This document shows, piece after piece, positions 24,464 to 33,870 of a stretch of DNA of 64,000 bases. Each line of letters begins with the position of its first letter. Within the stretch, counting starts at the first letter, position 1. The notes under the pieces were generated by a model. That model was not told the DNA's origin. It searched no databases and worked only from the letters and a program-made list of their open reading frames with translations. The DNA comes from Mycolicibacter kumamotonensis. Its GTDB lineage: Bacteria; Actinomycetota; Actinomycetes; Mycobacteriales; Mycobacteriaceae. Both the position numbers and the translations under genes were made by a program. Where the stretch lies: assembly GCF_002086285.1 (NCBI RefSeq), contig NZ_MVHU01000005.1, positions 62,001 to 126,000 of the forward strand, in the 5' to 3' direction.

Positions 24464-25792
24464 TCAGCGGGTGCGCACGGTTTCGGCGACGCTGAGCGCG
24501 ATCTGGCGCGCGGTGTCCTCGTCGGCGGCCTCAACCATGACGCGGACGAGCTGCTCGGTTCCGGAAGGCCGCAACAGGATCCGGCCGGTGTCGCCGAGTT
24601 CTTCTTCGGCGCGCCGCACCGCGGTGCGCACCGCCAGTCGGCCCACCGCCTCGGCCTTGTCGGTGACCTCGACGTTGATCAGCACCTGCGGCAGGCTGCG
24701 CATCGCCGAGGCCAGGACCGCCAGCGGAGTACCGGTTTGCGCCATCCGCGCCATCAGCCGCAGACCGGTGATGATGCCGTCACCGGTGGTGGCCAGTTGG
24801 GGCAGCACGATGTGGCCGGACTGCTCACCGCCGAGGGTGAACCCGCCGGCCCGCAACTGCTCCAGCACGTAGCGGTCGCCGACGTCGGTGGTGCGCACCT
24901 CGACGCCCGCCTCGCGCATCGCCAGGTGCAGCCCGAGGTTGCTCATCACGGTCGCCACCAGAGTGTCGCCGGCAAGTTCACCGGCTTCCCGCATGGCCAG
25001 GGCCAGCACGACCATGATGGCGTCACCGTCGACGATGTCACCGGCGGCGTCGACGGCCAGGCAGCGGTCGGCGTCGCCGTCGTGGGCCAGGCCCAGATCC
25101 GCGCCGTGCTCGAGCACCGCCGCACGCAACGGTTCCAGGTGCGTCGAGCCGCAGCCGTCGTTGATGTTGAGCCCGTCGGGGTCGGAGTTGATCGTGATCA
25201 CGGTGGCGCCGGCGGCCCGGTAGGCGCGCGGCGCGGCCTGGGAGGCCGCGCCGTGGGCGCAGTCCACCACCACGGTCAGCCCGTCCAGCCGAGTTCGGTT
25301 GGTTTCACCGAGGTGGCGCAGATAGCAGTCCAGGGCGTCTTTGGCGTCCACCACCCGGCCCAGCCCGGCGCCGACCGGTCGCAAGCCCGGCCCGGCCGCG
25401 ACCAGATCCTCGATCTGGTCCTCGGTGGCGTCGTCGAGTTTGTGACCGCCCGGGCCGAAGAACTTGATGCCGTTATCGGGCATGGGGTTGTGCGATGCGG
25501 AGATCATCACCCCGAAGTCGGCTTCATAGGCGCCGGTCAGATAGGCCACCGCCGGGGTAGGCAGCACGCCGGCCCGCAGGGCGTCCACGCCTTGGCTGGT
25601 CAGCCCGGCGATGACCGCGGCTTCGAGCATCTCGCCGCTGGCCCGCGGGTCACGACCGACCACCGCCACCCGACGCTCGGTGCCGGTGGACAGCCGCTGG
25701 GCCGCCGCGCTGCCCAGCGCGACGGCCAGTTCCGCGGTCAATTCGCGGTTGGCGACCCCGCGGACGCCGTCGGTACCGAAAAGTCGACCCAT
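24464..25792 (-). CDS. glmM: phosphoglucosamine mutase
   Basis: GlmM converts glucosamine-6-phosphate to glucosamine-1-phosphate on the way to UDP-GlcNAc, downstream of GlmS. The product has 442 residues. It begins [12 protein letters not shown], as the family does, and the active-site phosphoserine is S100 in ISASHNP. The metal loop DGDADR is near residue 240 and the C-terminal phosphate-binding segment reads [11 protein letters not shown]. The start is ATG 25792 with aaagga upstream. It lies 113 bp downstream of rpsI, separated by two hairpins, so it may be partly uncoupled from the ribosomal genes. Confidence 0.96.
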   Translation of the reverse strand: MGRLFGTDGVRGVANRELTAELAVALGSAAAQRLSTGTERRVAVVGRDPRASGEMLEAAVIAGLTSQGVDALRAGVLPTPAVAYLTGAYEADFGVMISASHNPMPDNGIKFFGPGGHKLDDATEDQIEDLVAAGPGLRPVGAGLGRVVDAKDALDCYLRHLGETNRTRLDGLTVVVDCAHGAASQAAPRAYRAAGATVITINSDPDGLNINDGCGSTHLEPLRAAVLEHGADLGLAHDGDADRCLAVDAAGDIVDGDAIMVVLALAMREAGELAGDTLVATVMSNLGLHLAMREAGVEVRTTDVGDRYVLEQLRAGGFTLGGEQSGHIVLPQLATTGDGIITGLRLMARMAQTGTPLAVLASAMRSLPQVLINVEVTDKAEAVGRLAVRTAVRRAEEELGDTGRILLRPSGTEQLVRVMVEAADEDTARQIALSVAETVRTR

Positions 25793-25825
25793 AACTATCC
25801 TTTATCGCCGCGAGCGTGCGTGTTC

Positions 25826-25878
25826 CCGGTCCGACACGCCGGTGCCGGACCGGTTCCACGCTCCCCCGCAAGCGGGGG
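25826..25878. terminator. two hairpins between rpsI and glmM
   Basis: The first stem pairs ccggtccg (25826-25833) with cggaccgg (25846-25853), with a 12-base loop. The second pairs cccccgc (25863-25869) with gcggggg (25872-25878) around aa. Together they should weaken or stop transcription from rpsI into glmM. The second hairpin and the following taccccc look like a dispersed mycobacterial palindrome, from memory only. Confidence 0.55.
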
Positions 25879-25904
25879 GTACCCCCAGCTCGCTGCCAGA
25901 ACGA

Positions 25905-26420
25905 TCAGCGCTTGCTGTACTGAGGCGCCTTGCGGGCCTTCTTCAGGCCGTACTTCTTGCGCTCGGTGGCCCGCGGGTCCCGGGTCAAGAAGCCGGCCTT
26001 CTTCAGCGCCGGCCGGTCCTCCGGCTGCACCAGGATCAGGGCGCGGGCCAGCGCCAGCCGCAACGCGCCGGCCTGCCCGGAGGGCCCGCCGCCGTCGAGG
26101 TGGGCGTAGACGTCGAAGCTGTCCAGGCGGTCGACGGTGACCAGCGGGGCCTTGATCAGCTGCTGGTGCACCTTGTTCGGGAAGTACGCCTCCAGGGTCC
26201 GCCCGTCCAGGTTGAACTTGCCGGTGCCGGGCACCAGCCGCACCCGCACCACGGCCTCTTTGCGGCGGCCGACGGTCTGGATGGGACGGCCCAGGTCGTG
26301 GGGTTCGTAGCTGCTCGGGGCGGCCTCGGCCTGCACCTCTACGGTCTCTTCGACCTCAACAGTCTCGGTGGGCTCAGGGGCCTCGGTGGTCTCGGCACCT
26401 TCGATTGCCGTCTCGGTCAT
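25905..26420 (-). CDS. rpsI: 30S ribosomal protein S9
   Basis: This 171-residue protein has the conserved S9 domain at about 44-171 ([12 protein letters not shown], then [19 protein letters not shown]) and the C-terminus ending YSKR, which reaches the decoding site. The first 40 residues are an acidic Glu/Thr/Pro-rich extension, usual for mycobacterial S9. The start overlaps the rplM stop by 4 bp (ATGA, 26417-26420). Confidence 0.97.
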   Translation of the reverse strand: MTETAIEGAETTEAPEPTETVEVEETVEVQAEAAPSSYEPHDLGRPIQTVGRRKEAVVRVRLVPGTGKFNLDGRTLEAYFPNKVHQQLIKAPLVTVDRLDSFDVYAHLDGGGPSGQAGALRLALARALILVQPEDRPALKKAGFLTRDPRATERKKYGLKKARKAPQYSKR

Positions 26421-26860
26421 TGCGTCACCTGCTTGATTTCGTACGGGACCGGCTGCTGAGCGGTGTGCGGATGCTGGGGACCGGCGTAGACACGCAGCTT
26501 GGTCTTGATCTGACGACCGAGCTTGTTCTTGGGCAGCATTCCCAGGATCGCCTTCTCCACGACGCGGTCCGGGCGGGTCTCCATCAGCTCGCCGATGCTG
26601 CGCTTGCGCAGCCCGCCCGGGTAGCCCGAGTGGCGGTAAGCCATCTTCTTCTGCAGTTTGTTGCCGCTCATGGCGACCTTGTCGGCGTTGATGACGATGA
26701 CGAAGTCACCACCGTCGACATTCGGCGTGAACGTCGGCTTGTGCTTGCCGCGCAGCAGGTTTGCTGCCGCGACGGCGAGCCGGCCGAGCACCACGTCGGT
26801 GGCGTCGATGACATACCACGACCGTGTGGTGTCACCCGCCTTCGGCGTATAGGTGGGCAC
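26417..26860 (-). CDS. rplM: 50S ribosomal protein L13
   Basis: The 147-residue product matches L13 over its full length: [15 protein letters not shown] at about 13-27, then [18 protein letters not shown] and [13 protein letters not shown] [11 protein letters not shown]. It binds 23S rRNA early in large-subunit assembly. The start is GTG 26860, with agagagg eight bases upstream. It forms a two-gene operon with rpsI, the usual bacterial arrangement. Confidence 0.97.
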   Translation of the reverse strand: MPTYTPKAGDTTRSWYVIDATDVVLGRLAVAAANLLRGKHKPTFTPNVDGGDFVIVINADKVAMSGNKLQKKMAYRHSGYPGGLRKRSIGELMETRPDRVVEKAILGMLPKNKLGRQIKTKLRVYAGPQHPHTAQQPVPYEIKQVTQ

Positions 26861-27097
26861 AGCGCTTACCTCTCTTTAGAGCCTCGAGCCGGGTCTTCCC
26901 GGTTCTGCGGATCCCGGGGCGAGCCGGGGGCCGGTCCAGCGTGGACGGGGGGTGGTTCTCGGCGACCGACAGTGACCCGAGGACCCGCTATGCCAGGACG
27001 GCACCGCACGCCAAACGAGCAGCTTACCGGCGGGAATCCGAGCAGGTCAAAACGAGGCTTCAGCCGCTTCGGACGCGGTCACCGCCGGTAGACACAC
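26861..27097 (-). promoter_or_regulatory. leader and promoter region of rplM-rpsI
   Basis: No gene is seen in this stretch between esxT and rplM. Close to the rplM start a short hairpin (ccggg, tctt, cccgg, near 26890-26903) lies in the presumed leader, followed upstream by G-rich sequence. It should hold the rplM promoter; I could not pick reliable -10 and -35 boxes. Confidence 0.4.
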
Positions 27098-27139
27098 CGG
27101 TGTGGCCCCGACGGCTCTCCATCCATCGGGGCCACACCG
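27098..27139 (-). terminator. 12-bp-stem terminator after esxT
   Basis: cggtgtggcccc (27098-27109) is exactly complementary to ggggccacaccg (27128-27139), with an 18-base loop. It begins 19 bp past the esxT stop and should end the minus-strand ESX-4 transcript. Confidence 0.75.
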
Positions 27140-27158
27140 TCTTCGGGGGCGGCCTCTC

Positions 27159-27455
27159 CTACCTCCCCCAAGCGCCCGCGGCCCGACGGTCGGCGTCGGC
27201 GACGTCTGCCGCGCCGTCACGTACCGCGTTGCCCAACTCGAACAGGATCTGGTTGAGCGCGTCGACGGCGTGCTGCCACCTGAGTTGCTCGGCGTGGTAG
27301 GCACCGGCCGCCTCCCGTGTCCACACCTGCTGCAACGGTGCGATCTGCGACCGCAGTTGTTCGAGCGCGCCGTTGAGCCGGGCGCCCGTGGAGTGGATCT
27401 CCTGACGGACGGCGTATTCGATCTCCTCGAAGTTGTACGACAGTGGGGTGTCCAC
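27159..27455 (-). CDS. esxT: ESX-4 WXG100-type secreted protein EsxT
   Basis: EsxT is one of the two small substrates of ESX-4. The 98-residue product is a helical hairpin, beginning VDTPLSYNFEEIEYAV. The turn reads VWTREAAGAY, so the WxG motif is W-T-R; this is also my recollection of M. tuberculosis EsxT. The YxxxD/E-type export signal may lie near AVRDGAADVADADR. The start is GTG 27455, nine bases after the esxU stop. Confidence 0.9.
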   Translation of the reverse strand: MDTPLSYNFEEIEYAVRQEIHSTGARLNGALEQLRSQIAPLQQVWTREAAGAYHAEQLRWQHAVDALNQILFELGNAVRDGAADVADADRRAAGAWGR

Positions 27456-27464
27456 GGCTGCCCC

Positions 27465-27794
27465 TCAGATGCGGTCGCCGGCGGCGGCGATGCGGTGCGA
27501 GTGGGTCTCGGCAACCTCCCGCAAGGCGCGCTCGTTGAGGCGAATGGTCTCGGCGATGCGTGCCAAGGCGTGGTTCAAGCTCAGCGATTCGGCGTTCCAG
27601 CGGTCCAGGACTTCGTGGAACCGGGCCGCGGCCAGGCCCGACCAGATGGACGGTGGAACGGCCCGCATCCTGGCGACGAACGCCTGCAGCATTCCCCGGA
27701 TCTCCTCGTTGCGGGCGTCGGTGGCCGCCGCCACGGCGTGCATGACGTCGAAGTCGGCGCTGAGCGTGGTGGTGGTGGCTGCGGGTGTGCTCAC
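27465..27794 (-). CDS. esxU: ESX-4 WXG100 protein EsxU
   Basis: EsxU is the partner of EsxT, probably secreted as a heterodimer through ESX-4. The 109-residue product has a disordered Thr-rich start, a first helix ([20 protein letters not shown]), the WxG turn in [17 protein letters not shown] and a second helix. The start is GTG 27794, with gggggag four bases upstream; the open frame continues far upstream but only as an overlap of the preceding gene. It lies 65 bp after the Rv3446c-type gene; that gap contains an AT-richer tacatat stretch that may be a secondary promoter. Confidence 0.9.
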   Translation of the reverse strand: MSTPAATTTTLSADFDVMHAVAAATDARNEEIRGMLQAFVARMRAVPPSIWSGLAAARFHEVLDRWNAESLSLNHALARIAETIRLNERALREVAETHSHRIAAAGDRI

Positions 27795-27859
27795 ATCTCC
27801 CCCATATCGGTCGTTGGTAGATATGTAGTTGGACTGCGGCGGGGCGGTTTCGGTTCCCA

Positions 27860-29020
27860 CTACCTCGCGGGGGGTGAGCCCAGCGCATGGGCGGAGCGCA
27901 CCGCCTGCTCGCAGACCGCACGCAGGTCGTCGCCGCCGTCGGGTCCGCTCTGACAGCCGATGCCGATCCGTACCGCACGGTCGACCAGCACCGCCCAGTC
28001 GACGTGATGGTCGGTGCGCACCTCCCGGTAGGTCACCGCGGGCCGGCCCGCGCTGCTGCCCGCCGGGTCGAAGCCGACGAAGACCCCGGGCGTCTCGGCC
28101 TCGGCGAGCTCCATGGCACGCTGCAGCGGTTCGGCGATGGCGGCCAGGGTTTCCCCGCCGGCCGGCGCCTGGGTGATGTGCAGCATCAGCCGTGGGTCGT
28201 CCGGTGACACCACCTCCACCCGGGCCGATCCGGGCCCGGCGGTGACCCGACGCAGCGACCAGTCCGCCGGAACCTGTACCGCCACCCGGCCCTCCACCAG
28301 ATTCGTCAGCGCCGTGGCGGTGTCCGGGTGGGCGTGCACGCCCACCGCGACGACGCTCAGCACGGCCGCCGCGGTCAGTGGCACCCACAGCCGCCCGCCG
28401 GTGCGGGCCGGTGCCGGGGCAGGTTCGGGGTTTGTCGGACGGGGTTCGGCGCGGCTGACCGGCAGCTCGTCGACGATCGTGACCTCGCCGGGCAACCGTT
28501 CGGCGATCATGTCCGCCAACGCTTGTGCGCCACCAACCCCGATCGGTGCGTCGATCAGCACGGCCCCGCGATCCCGCACCGCGGCGGTCACCCGGCGCGC
28601 CACGGCTTCGGCTACCTCTTCGGGCGCCCCGATGCGCGGTTCGGCGACGATGCCCGCGGCGGTGATGGCTACCAGCCGCGCGGCGATCTCGATGACCACC
28701 GCGGCCCGGAACGCCTGGCGCAGCAGCGCGAAGCGCGGCCGGGTGACGACGTCGTCGGCCAGCGCGTGCGCCACGGTGACAACCAATTCTACCCGCCGCG
28801 CCGGCCACCATGACGGGTGGATGATCTCGATGGTCTCGACGGTGACCGGGCAGGCCAGCACGCTGCGCAGCAGCTCCGGCACCTCGACCGGCTCACCGTC
28901 GACCAGCGCGACCGGGTCGTCGATCCACTCCAACGCCGCTGCGGCATCGGCGGATTCGGTGTCGCAGCACGACCTGCGGATGGTGGCCGGCCCGACTTCG
29001 ATGACCGCGCGGTGCGTCAT
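27860..29020 (-). CDS. type VII secretion-associated protein (Rv3446c-like)
   Basis: This 386-residue protein matches the type VII secretion-associated family found only in ESX-4-type loci. The N-terminal half (about 1-200) resembles an actin/Hsp70-like ATPase scaffold. A Pro-rich linker is followed by one membrane helix at about 212-231 ([18 protein letters not shown]) and an extracytoplasmic C-terminal domain. The start overlaps the eccC4 stop by 4 bp (ATGA, 29017-29020). Its role in secretion is not established. Confidence 0.85.
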   Translation of the reverse strand: MTHRAVIEVGPATIRRSCCDTESADAAAALEWIDDPVALVDGEPVEVPELLRSVLACPVTVETIEIIHPSWWPARRVELVVTVAHALADDVVTRPRFALLRQAFRAAVVIEIAARLVAITAAGIVAEPRIGAPEEVAEAVARRVTAAVRDRGAVLIDAPIGVGGAQALADMIAERLPGEVTIVDELPVSRAEPRPTNPEPAPAPARTGGRLWVPLTAAAVLSVVAVGVHAHPDTATALTNLVEGRVAVQVPADWSLRRVTAGPGSARVEVVSPDDPRLMLHITQAPAGGETLAAIAEPLQRAMELAEAETPGVFVGFDPAGSSAGRPAVTYREVRTDHHVDWAVLVDRAVRIGIGCQSGPDGGDDLRAVCEQAVRSAHALGSPPAR

Positions 29021-32000
29021 GGCTCCCAGGCCACCTGGATCAGCTGCTCACCGCGGGCCCGGGTGACCAGGGTGCCGCGCCCGGGCGGCAGCGGTCGTGG
29101 CCGAACCGAACCGATCAGCGCGGTGTCGGCCGGGTCGCCGCTCATCACCAGCCCGATGGCGCCCCGGTCGTGCAGCGCGGCCAGCACCGGCTCGTACATC
29201 GACCGCGCCGCCCCGCCGCTGCGCCGGGCAACCACCAGGTGCAGTCCGAGATCACCGGCCTGGGGCAGGTACTCCAGCAGCGGCGCCAGGGGGTTGCCCG
29301 CGGCGGTGGCCACCAGGTCGTAGTCGTCGACCAGGACATACAGCTCCGGACCAGTCCACCAGGACCGGTCGCGCAGTTGCTGCGGGGTGACGTCGGGCCC
29401 GGGCAGCCGCCGGGCCAGGCGGTCGATCAGGCCCGGGAGCAGGGCCGCACACGCCGCAGCCGACACGGCGTAGCCGGCCAGGTGCCCGGAGTCGACGACC
29501 CCGAGCAGGCTGCGGCGGTAGTCGACCACCAGCAGCTGCGCCTGATCAGCGGTGCGGGTGCGCATCAGCTCCCGGCACAACACGCGCAGCACCGTGGACT
29601 TGCCGCACTCGTTGTCGCCCAGGATCAGCAGGTGCGGCTGCCGAACGAAGTCAACAGTGACCGGGCCGCGGTCGTCGGCGCCCAGCAGCGGTCGGCTACC
29701 GGCCGCGGCCACCAGGTCAGCCCGTTCGACCACCGCCGGCGGCAGCGGGATCGGTGGTACAGCGTAAGCGGTGTGCCGCACCGGTTCCCATTCCTGCGGG
29801 AGCGCGACCAGCATGTGCAGGCCATCAGCTGTCAGGCCGCGCCCGGGCCGGTCAGTCGGTACCCGGTGCGCTTGGCGCCGATCCAGCTCGGATTCGGCCG
29901 GATCGCCCAGGCGCAGCTCGATTCGGGTGCCGATCAGATCGCGTAATGCGGGCCGGATCTCGGCCCACCGCGACGCGGACAGCACCACGTGCACGCCGTA
30001 GGACAGCCCACGGCCGGCCAGGGCGATGATCCTCGCCTCGACGTCGGCTTCACGGTCGAATTCGCGGCACAGGGCTGCCCACCCGTCGATCACCAGGAAC
30101 ACCTCGCCGGGCGGTCCGCCGTCGCCGACACCGTGTTCGCGCCGTGTCTCCCTGCGTTGCACGATCGCCTCCATTTCGGTGATCGTGTGCGCCACCGCGT
30201 CGGGCTGCCCGCGACCGGCCACCGACCCCACCTGCGGCAGCCAACCCAGCTCGGTGAGGGCGCCGCCGCCGAAGTCCACGCAGTAGAACGCGACCCGTGT
30301 CGCGTCGTAGACGGCGCTCAGCGCGGCGATCAGCGTGCACAGCGCCGTCGACTTGCCGGACCGGGGCGCGCCGACGACGGCGGCGTGTCCGGCGGCCCCG
30401 CCGAGGTGGACCACGAGCGGGTCGCGCCGCTGTTCGAAGGGCCGGTCGACGACCCCGATGGGCACGCTCAGCTCGGGGTGCTCGCCGTCGAGCAGTGCGC
30501 CCAGCGCCGGCGAGGAACCCAACGGCGGCAACCAGATCCGCCGCGCGGCCGGGCCGCGCCCGGACAACCGCTCTAACATCGCCTGCAGTACGGTGCGGCC
30601 GGCCTGCTCGGGCGCCGGTGCGGCCGAACCGTTCGGGGCGGCGGTGAACAATCGCGCTTCGCGCGGCGCCGGAAGGGCTCCGGGGCACCCGCCGGAGACG
30701 TATGCCGTCTGGAATCGGGTGATCTGTCCGTCGGCGGTGCGCAGGAATCCCGCCCCGGGAACGTTGGGCAGCTCGTGGGCATCGGGTACGCCCAGCACCA
30801 GCCGGGACTCGGCGGCCGACCCCGTCTTGAGGCACACCCGGTAGGACAGGTGCGATTCCAGCCCGCGTAGCCGCCCCTCCTCGAGGCGCTGGCTGGCCAG
30901 CAGCAGTTGTATGCCGAGCGAGCGCCCCAACCGGCCAATCGCGACGAACGTATCGATGAAATCGGGTTGCTGGTCGAGCAGTTCGGAGAATTCGTCGACG
31001 ATCACAAGCAATGTCGGAAGGGCCGGCAGTGTCATCGGTGCGGCCCGCCGGGCCTGCGCGTAGCCGCCGATACCGGAAACCCCCGTGGCGCGCAGCAGCT
31101 CCTGGCGCCGGTGCATCTCACCGGCCAGGGCGTCACGCATCCGGTCGACCAGCGGCGCCTCATCGGCGAGGTTGGTGATGATCGCGGCCACATGGCGTAC
31201 TTGTTCGAAACCGAGAAAGGTTGCACCGCCCTTGAAGTCGACCAGCACCAGATTCAGGTCCGCTGGTGAATGCCGGACCGTCATACCCAGCACCAGAGTG
31301 CGCAGGAACTCGGATTTGCCCGAGCCGGTGGCACCGATGCACAGCCCGTGCGGCCCACTGCCCCGCTCGGCGGGCTCCTTGATGTCCAACCACACCGGCC
31401 CTCCGGCCGGGTCGGTGCCGAACGGGACGCACAGCCGCTGCGCGGGGGTGCGGTCCCACCCGTCGGCCGGGTGGTAGCCCTCGACAGCACCGATGCCCAG
31501 CAGCTGTGCCCAGTCCGCCGGCCCCCCACCACCGGAGTCGGCCCGGCGGTGACCGGCAAGCTGCTGCGCGCACACCACCGCCTCGGCGATGGCGAGGAAG
31601 TCCGGCCGGGCGCCCTCGGGATCGCTCAGCGCCGCCGCGGTCACCGTCAGCCGTCGCGGGGCGCCGGGGGCGCCGGGGGCGATCACCGTCAGGCCCGCGT
31701 CCGCGCTGTCGATGACCACCACCGCCCGCCGGCCGGCCAGCGCGGTCTCGGCGGCAGCCAGGCTGTGGTAGATCAGCCGCAGCGGCCCCGTGGCGTCGAC
31801 GGCCGAGGGATGTTGATGGTGGGGCAGCCATTTGAGCCAGTCCCACAGTGCGGGTGCATCGGTGACGGCCGCGATCAGCACCACATCCGGTCCGTGCAGG
31901 ATCGCCAGCTGGCAGATCATCGCCCGTAGCAGGCCGCGGACCCGGTCGGCCTCGCCGTCCAGCAGCAGCGGTGCCGGCCCCAGCAGGGGCACCGTGACCG

Positions 32001-32598
32001 GAACCTCGGGCACCGTCGCGTGGGCGCTCAGGAAGCGGCTCAGGGCGGCCTCGGTGAAGGGGTCGACGCGCCGCACCGGATCCTTCGGCGGTGGCACCAG
32101 CCGGGTGGCCAGACCGACCGGTCCGATCCCCACCCTGACGCAGCCGAAGTCGGTATCGCCGGGCCGGCGCTCCCACATCCGGTCGCTACCGGCCAGCATC
32201 CACAGCGCATCGGGCTCCGGATGGGTCCGCGCCAGAAACGAGCGCTGCCGGGCGGCGGTATCGGCGACGGAGTCACGCAGCGCGGCAAGATAATCCAGGT
32301 AGTCGTCGCGAGCGTCGTCGATGTCCTTGGGGCCGCGGCCTCGCCCGGCCACCACCGCCGAGACCAGCATGGTCAACGGCAGCAGCGCGAACACCGGGCT
32401 GCGCGCCGCCGGAGACCCCGCACGGTAGAGCACCACCGTCATGGCGAGCACCCCCACCGCCGACACGGCCGGCACCAGCCGGGTCAGGGCGAGGCCGCCT
32501 TCCGACCGGTCCACCGATGGCGGTGCGGCGACGGCGATTTCACCGGCCGGCGGCGCCGGCGGAGGTTCCGCAGTGCGTCGCAGCGCGATCATCGGCAC
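29017..32598 (-). CDS. eccC4: ESX-4 FtsK/SpoIIIE-type ATPase EccC4
   Basis: EccC is the motor ATPase of type VII secretion and recognises substrates. The product has 1193 residues with two membrane segments at about 40-60 and 69-86, then three ATPase modules. Their P-loops are GATGSGKS (422-429), GAPRSGKS (743-750) and GDNECGKS (994-1001). The first Walker B, LVLVDFKGG, is at about 451-459. All EccC parts lie in one chain. The start is ATG 32598, divergent from eccD4 with 108 bp between. The gene leads the minus-strand operon ending in esxT. Confidence 0.96.
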   Translation of the reverse strand: MPMIALRRTAEPPPAPPAGEIAVAAPPSVDRSEGGLALTRLVPAVSAVGVLAMTVVLYRAGSPAARSPVFALLPLTMLVSAVVAGRGRGPKDIDDARDDYLDYLAALRDSVADTAARQRSFLARTHPEPDALWMLAGSDRMWERRPGDTDFGCVRVGIGPVGLATRLVPPPKDPVRRVDPFTEAALSRFLSAHATVPEVPVTVPLLGPAPLLLDGEADRVRGLLRAMICQLAILHGPDVVLIAAVTDAPALWDWLKWLPHHQHPSAVDATGPLRLIYHSLAAAETALAGRRAVVVIDSADAGLTVIAPGAPGAPRRLTVTAAALSDPEGARPDFLAIAEAVVCAQQLAGHRRADSGGGGPADWAQLLGIGAVEGYHPADGWDRTPAQRLCVPFGTDPAGGPVWLDIKEPAERGSGPHGLCIGATGSGKSEFLRTLVLGMTVRHSPADLNLVLVDFKGGATFLGFEQVRHVAAIITNLADEAPLVDRMRDALAGEMHRRQELLRATGVSGIGGYAQARRAAPMTLPALPTLLVIVDEFSELLDQQPDFIDTFVAIGRLGRSLGIQLLLASQRLEEGRLRGLESHLSYRVCLKTGSAAESRLVLGVPDAHELPNVPGAGFLRTADGQITRFQTAYVSGGCPGALPAPREARLFTAAPNGSAAPAPEQAGRTVLQAMLERLSGRGPAARRIWLPPLGSSPALGALLDGEHPELSVPIGVVDRPFEQRRDPLVVHLGGAAGHAAVVGAPRSGKSTALCTLIAALSAVYDATRVAFYCVDFGGGALTELGWLPQVGSVAGRGQPDAVAHTITEMEAIVQRRETRREHGVGDGGPPGEVFLVIDGWAALCREFDREADVEARIIALAGRGLSYGVHVVLSASRWAEIRPALRDLIGTRIELRLGDPAESELDRRQAHRVPTDRPGRGLTADGLHMLVALPQEWEPVRHTAYAVPPIPLPPAVVERADLVAAAGSRPLLGADDRGPVTVDFVRQPHLLILGDNECGKSTVLRVLCRELMRTRTADQAQLLVVDYRRSLLGVVDSGHLAGYAVSAAACAALLPGLIDRLARRLPGPDVTPQQLRDRSWWTGPELYVLVDDYDLVATAAGNPLAPLLEYLPQAGDLGLHLVVARRSGGAARSMYEPVLAALHDRGAIGLVMSGDPADTALIGSVRPRPLPPGRGTLVTRARGEQLIQVAWEP

Positions 32599-32706
32599 AC
32601 CGTAGACAGCCCGCGAACGGCCGGCAAGTCAGCTGTGGAACACCGAAAACACCTGCGCCGTCATCGCGCTACGGTGCGCAGACGGCGAGAAGCGAGGAGG
32701 CAGCGC

Positions 32707-33867
32707 GTGTCGGTTCCGGATTCGGGTCTGCGTCGGGTCGCGGTGCACGCCGACACCGCTCACGCCGATCTGGCGCTCCCGGCCGGGGTGCCGGTGGCGG
32801 CGCTGATCGCCGCCATCGTCGACCTCATGGCAAGTCGGGACGGCCCGCACCCGTTGCGCCCCTACCGGCTGGGCCTACCGGGACGAGCACCGCTGGACTC
32901 CTCGAAGACATTGGCACAGCATGAGATCGGCGACGGCGCCGTGTTGGTGTTGACGCGCGCGGACGACCCGGTACCCGACCCGCGTTTCGACGATCCCGCC
33001 CAGCAGGTGGCGGCCACGGTGCGGGCAACGGCACGCCCGTGGAGCCCGGCGGCTCGCCGGTTCACGGCCGTGCTGGCGGCATCCGGCCTGGCCGGAGTCG
33101 CCGGTTTCGTGGCGGTCCCCGGTGGGCCCGGCGCCCCCAACGCGCTGTTGGCCGCCGCGGCGGCCGGGACGGTGGCCGTGTCGGCGGTGCCGTCGTGCGG
33201 GAGCGGCGGTACGGTGCGCGCGATGCTGTGCTGTCTGGCGGGGGTGGCGGTGGCCGCTGCTGTCGTCGGGATAGCCTGTGCCGCAACCGGTGTCTCGCTA
33301 CAGGCAGCCGGTGCGGTGTCAGCGGCCGGCGCGGTCGTTTTGATCCGGGCTGCCGGCCGGGTCGCGATCGCGGTGACCGGGCTGTCGCGCCGGCCGGTGG
33401 CCGACCGTACCGATCGCGCCCGGGATCTGCTGACCGGGCTGGTGGCCGGATCTGCGGCGGCGGTGGTGCTGGGTGTGGCCGGGGTGGCCGCCGGGCAGCA
33501 GGGTGCCGGGGTGCCCCGCCTTGTCGGTGTCGCGTTCGCGGTGGCGGCCGGTGCGGCGCAGTTGCTGCGGGCCCGCTCGCACACCGACGGTACGCAGGTC
33601 GCGGCGCTGGTGGCCGGGGGTGTCGGCGCGCTGGGGATCGCCGTGCTGGCCGCGGCAGATGCGGCGCCGCACCGGGTGTGGCCGGCCGCGGTGGCGGCGG
33701 TGCTATCCGGTGCCGCAGTCGTTTTCGGCTTCACCGCACCGGCCCGGTCCCCGTTTCCGCGGCGCTGCGCCGAAGTGCTGGAAGGCGTGGCGCTGGGCAC
33801 GCTGGTGCCGCTGGCCTGCTGGCTCTGCGGGGTGTACGGGGTCGCTCGCGGACTGGGTCTGGGCTGA
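32707..33867 (+). CDS. eccD4: ESX-4 membrane channel component EccD4
   Basis: EccD forms the membrane pore of type VII systems. The product is a 386-residue protein: a ubiquitin-like cytoplasmic domain (about 1-85, ending GDGAVLVLTRADD), a short linker, then roughly nine or ten membrane helices. It is shorter than the 467 residues I remember for M. tuberculosis EccD4, with compact loops between helices. The start is GTG 32707 with aggagg seven bases before it. mycP4 follows after 3 bp, so the two are one operon. Confidence 0.9.
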   Translation: MSVPDSGLRRVAVHADTAHADLALPAGVPVAALIAAIVDLMASRDGPHPLRPYRLGLPGRAPLDSSKTLAQHEIGDGAVLVLTRADDPVPDPRFDDPAQQVAATVRATARPWSPAARRFTAVLAASGLAGVAGFVAVPGGPGAPNALLAAAAAGTVAVSAVPSCGSGGTVRAMLCCLAGVAVAAAVVGIACAATGVSLQAAGAVSAAGAVVLIRAAGRVAIAVTGLSRRPVADRTDRARDLLTGLVAGSAAAVVLGVAGVAAGQQGAGVPRLVGVAFAVAAGAAQLLRARSHTDGTQVAALVAGGVGALGIAVLAAADAAPHRVWPAAVAAVLSGAAVVFGFTAPARSPFPRRCAEVLEGVALGTLVPLACWLCGVYGVARGLGLG

Positions 33868-33870
33868 GGC

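Noticed and set aside
25905..26420. Acidic N-terminal extension of S9 as an unusual fusion
   Set aside because: Mycobacterial S9 proteins normally carry such an extension.
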